In this document: positions 28,157 through 30,077 of the stretch, piece after piece | Layout of the letters: each line of letters starts with the position of its first letter | Position numbering within the stretch: position 1 is the first letter of the stretch | Virus record (IMG/VR): IMGVR_UViG_3300010413_000121 | Coordinates: 1-30,077 of that record | Length of the DNA stretch: 30,077 bases | Direction: 5' to 3' (one strand) | From: a virus | Position numbers and translations under genes: made by a program | Notes under the pieces: model-generated | What the model saw: only the letters and a program-made list of their open reading frames with translations | What the model was told of the DNA's origin: nothing | Database searches by the model: none

Positions 28157-28185
28157 TTGAAGATACTATATAATTTATATATATT
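28157..28185 (+). promoter_or_regulatory. Sigma70-type early promoter for ardC
   Basis: TTGAAG (28157-28162), 17-bp spacer, TATATT (28180-28185), preceded by A/T tracts like those at 3826. It lies 41 nt before the ardC start. Confidence 0.75.
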
Positions 28186-28226
28186 ATATATGAAGTTAAA
28201 AATTTATTAAAAGGAGAAATTAAAAG

Positions 28227-29060
28227 ATGAGTAAAAAAATTTATGAAAAAATTAATGAACAAATAAAAAACGCATTACATGAAGCAAAAGAAAATGGATG
28301 CTATCCTGTTTGGGAAAAGAAGTGGTTGGTAATACAAAAACAAAACAGAAAATCAGGACATATTTATAAAGGTATAAATAGATTTCTTCTTGCTAGTGAC
28401 TATAATGAAGAATTTTATTTAACTTTTAATCAAATAAGAAGTTATAAGAAAGCCCATTTAAGAAAAGGTTCTAAATCCAGAACGGTTGTTTTTTGGAAGA
28501 TTTATAATGTAGCAGATAAAGAAAATGAAGATGAAGTAAAAAGTATCCCACTTTTAAAAGAATATAAAATTTTTCGTGTAAGTGATATAGATGGAATACC
28601 AGAAAAAGAAATTGAAGGTGAAAAAGATAATAAGAAAAAAGAAGATTTTGAAAATTGGTTTAAGAATATATGTAAAAAAATAAATCTTGAAATTGTTATC
28701 GGTGGAAGTCAACCTTGTTATGTACCGGAAGAAGATAAAATATATTGTCCCGATATAAAAAGATTTGAAAATAGTGATTATTATTATCAAACGCTTGCTC
28801 ATGAATTGATACATGCAACTGGAAATAAAAAAAGATTAAATAGATTTAAGAAAGGAAAAGAAAATTATGCAAAAGAAGAATTAGTTGCTGAGATTGGTTC
28901 TGCTTATATTTGTAATTTATTTAAAATAAAATTAATTCAACATAATGTTGCTTATATTGATAATTGGATAAATGCTATAAATGAAGATTATAGTTTATTA
29001 GTTTCATCAAGTGGAAAAGCAGAAAAAGCTCTTGAATATTTAGAGTGTATAGAAAAATAA
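28227..29060 (+). CDS. ardC: ArdC-like antirestriction protein with zincin metallopeptidase domain
   Basis: The N-terminal ~100 residues are an ArdC-N (DUF1738) single-strand-DNA-binding domain (PVWEKKW, YKGINRFLLAS, YLTFNQIRSYKKAHLRKGSKSRTVVFWKI). The C-terminal domain is an MPTase-PolyVal-type zincin with HELIHATG (H192, E193, H196) and YAKEELVAEIGSAYICN supplying a third ligand. ArdC proteins protect entering DNA from restriction. At 277 aa it is full length. The ribosome-binding site is AAAGGAG. The early-type promoter fits a protein needed at the start of infection. A linker with an acidic-basic stretch (EIEGEKDNKKKEDFE) separates the domains. Confidence 0.9.
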   Translation: MSKKIYEKINEQIKNALHEAKENGCYPVWEKKWLVIQKQNRKSGHIYKGINRFLLASDYNEEFYLTFNQIRSYKKAHLRKGSKSRTVVFWKIYNVADKENEDEVKSIPLLKEYKIFRVSDIDGIPEKEIEGEKDNKKKEDFENWFKNICKKINLEIVIGGSQPCYVPEEDKIYCPDIKRFENSDYYYQTLAHELIHATGNKKRLNRFKKGKENYAKEELVAEIGSAYICNLFKIKLIQHNVAYIDNWINAINEDYSLLVSSSGKAEKALEYLECIEK

Positions 29061-29085
29061 ATAAATAAAAAATAAATTCTTTTTA

Positions 29086-29115
29086 AAGACTATTTTTTTA
29101 TACATAGTCTTTTTT
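29086..29115 (+). terminator. Rho-independent terminator after ardC
   Basis: Arms AAGACTAT (29086-29093) and ATAGTCTT (29104-29111), followed by further T residues. It closes the early ardC unit just before the next late-promoter motif. Confidence 0.8.
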
Positions 29116-29126
29116 GTTTAAAATTA

Positions 29127-29142
29127 TTACTAATAAATATAA
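29127..29142 (+). promoter_or_regulatory. Candidate late promoter for the 29176 operon
   Basis: TTACTAATAAATATAA, the consensus form, as at 6875 and 8163. It follows the ardC terminator directly, repeating the early-terminator / late-promoter arrangement seen at 16317-16363. Confidence 0.68.
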
Positions 29143-29175
29143 AAATATCCATAATGTCACTACAAATTATTCATA

Positions 29176-29463
29176 ATGCTACTAGGAGAATCTTTTTCTA
29201 TATATTATATTGCAAAAAATTATCTAACAGGATTAACTTCTGTAAGTTTACTTGTAACTAAACCTGATCAAACAATGCAGGGTTTATTTGTTATGAATGA
29301 ATTTGATCCTGTAAATAGAAAAGGACATTATGTATATGATTACACACCTACTATGGAAGGCAATTATTTATTTACAGTATTTCAAAACGGTGCGTGGAAA
29401 TATTCTAAAGCTGAGTATTGTGAAGTTAGACCTGAACAAATGCCAGTTATAAAATTTCAATAA
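29176..29463 (+). CDS. Small virion beta-domain protein, 95 aa
   Basis: Begins MLLGESFSIYYIAKNYLTGL and reads as one Ig-like or carbohydrate-module-like beta domain (SVSLLVTKPDQTMQGLF, KGHYVYDYTPTMEGNYLFTVFQNGAWKYSKAEYCEV). The G-x-Y-x-(Y/F)-x-(Y/F)-x-P-x-x-x-G-x-Y strand pair matches the heads of the proteins at 26231 and 24106, suggesting a family of adaptor domains. The start has no Shine-Dalgarno and lies 33 nt after the late motif. Confidence 0.68.
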   Translation: MLLGESFSIYYIAKNYLTGLTSVSLLVTKPDQTMQGLFVMNEFDPVNRKGHYVYDYTPTMEGNYLFTVFQNGAWKYSKAEYCEVRPEQMPVIKFQ

Positions 29464-29478
29464 AGAGGTTGATAAAAA

Positions 29479-30077
29479 ATGGCAGATACCCCCCAAAATC
29501 AGGAAGTAGCCGCCCAGGGAGGAACTATAACTTTAGATATATTTTTTTATTCCTATAACTCAGGTCCTTTAACCGACCCAGATTCTTTGCCTACATATGA
29601 AATATTCGATCCAAATGGTGTAAGTAAAGAAACAGGTACAGGAACAAAAATTAGTTTAGGTTATTATCAAGTAACTTATTCAATTCCCGAAGATGAGATA
29701 ATAAGTGATTTACACTATATAATTTGGAATGCTTCAATAAACGGTGTAAATATAAGTGATCAAGAATATTTTAGAGTAGTAGCACCCGGCGATATAGAAT
29801 TTGGTAGTGATTATATTATTTCAGATTTGTGGTTTAGTCACATCAAAACTCGTCTTGCTTATCCTTCCGCCGATCAAGTTCTTCTCAATGATTTACAGAT
29901 TAAAACTTATATAATACCTCAAGCTATAGATAAATATTTTATAAGATTTCCTATACAAGAAGCTGTAGAATATGAAATGACATCAAATAATGAATTAGAA
30001 ATTGATTTCCCCGATGATCAAACTTTTGGTGTATTAGATGCAAGAATAGTAGGTAAAGGATTTATAAATAGAGGAAT
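29479..30077 (+). CDS. Virion structural/adaptor protein (3' truncated by window)
   Basis: Starts at ATG 29479 behind AAAGAGGTTG and is open to the end of the window (199 codons seen). The N-terminal ~105 residues are an Ig-like domain (TITLDIFFYSYNSGPLTDPDSLPTYEIFDPNG, GYYQVTYSIPEDEIISDLHYIIWNA, EYFRVV). A second part begins near residue 112 (DLWFSHIKTRLAYPSADQVLLNDLQIKTYIIPQAIDKYF) and carries DFPDDQTFGVLDARIVGKGF. I recall the pairing of such an Ig-like head with an R-LAYP-x-(A/V)D helix region from neck/baseplate proteins of large phages. The first ~50 bases are strikingly C/G-rich for this genome. Confidence 0.75.
   Translation, partial: MADTPQNQEVAAQGGTITLDIFFYSYNSGPLTDPDSLPTYEIFDPNGVSKETGTGTKISLGYYQVTYSIPEDEIISDLHYIIWNASINGVNISDQEYFRVVAPGDIEFGSDYIISDLWFSHIKTRLAYPSADQVLLNDLQIKTYIIPQAIDKYFIRFPIQEAVEYEMTSNNELEIDFPDDQTFGVLDARIVGKGFINRG

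Noticed and set aside
1-30077. tRNA or rRNA genes
   Set aside because: I looked for tRNA-like GGTTC-A-A-N-CC arms and rRNA-like conserved stretches and saw none; short A/T-rich matches were not convincing.

Overview
The window is about 30 kb of a very AT-rich, densely packed genome of a large tailed bacteriophage, probably a T4-like or jumbo myovirus. The evidence is a run of phage genes: prohead protease fused to scaffold, T4 gp23-like major capsid protein, large terminase, many late virion proteins, a NAD-dependent DNA ligase, an ArdC antirestriction protein and three selfish nucleases (TnpB, GIY-YIG, Vsr/EDxHD-like). Genes commonly overlap as ATGA or TAATG and Shine-Dalgarno sites are GGAG/GAGG-like. 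The host cannot be named from the sequence; a low-GC bacterium is likely.

Layout. 1-2169: 3' end of a DUF7666-like gene and ligA. 2186-3811: small late genes. 3847-4421: two genes behind a sigma70-type promoter. 4432-6781: late genes including a pair of tandem paralogs. 6871-8176: a TnpB gene between identical 18-bp copies of the late-promoter motif. 8163-13603: structural protein, holin-like protein, AAA ATPase, four small MKRYKS proteins, then protease-scaffold. 13719-15143: major capsid protein. 15230-16274: zinc-ribbon protein and putative sigma factor behind an early promoter. 16349-18355: large terminase. 18354-18450: probable minus-strand small RNA. 18478-19620: four small membrane proteins. 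19638-20682: more MKRYKS-type proteins and a decayed copy. 20685-27517: virion, fibre and depolymerase-like genes interrupted by two homing endonucleases. 27592-29060: early genes ending in ardC. 29127-end: virion genes.

Two themes tie the window together. First, at least 15 otherwise unlike proteins share a short N-terminal signature, consensus M-K-x-Y-K-[SKQ]-[LIV]-[FYIL]-[KE]-E. It resembles the T4 capsid-targeting sequence and usually carries an (L/I)-x-E site of the kind cut by gp21-type prohead proteases. These are candidate internal, possibly injected, proteins, and one is an AAA ATPase. Second, two promoter classes alternate: sigma70-type TTGAC(A/G)-17-TATATT boxes, and a motif TTACTAATAA(A/T)(T/C)A found ten times, always between genes and oriented with the next gene, which I read as the phage's late promoter. 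All but a few of the signature-bearing genes can be assigned to a late-motif unit, and none directly follows a sigma70-type box.
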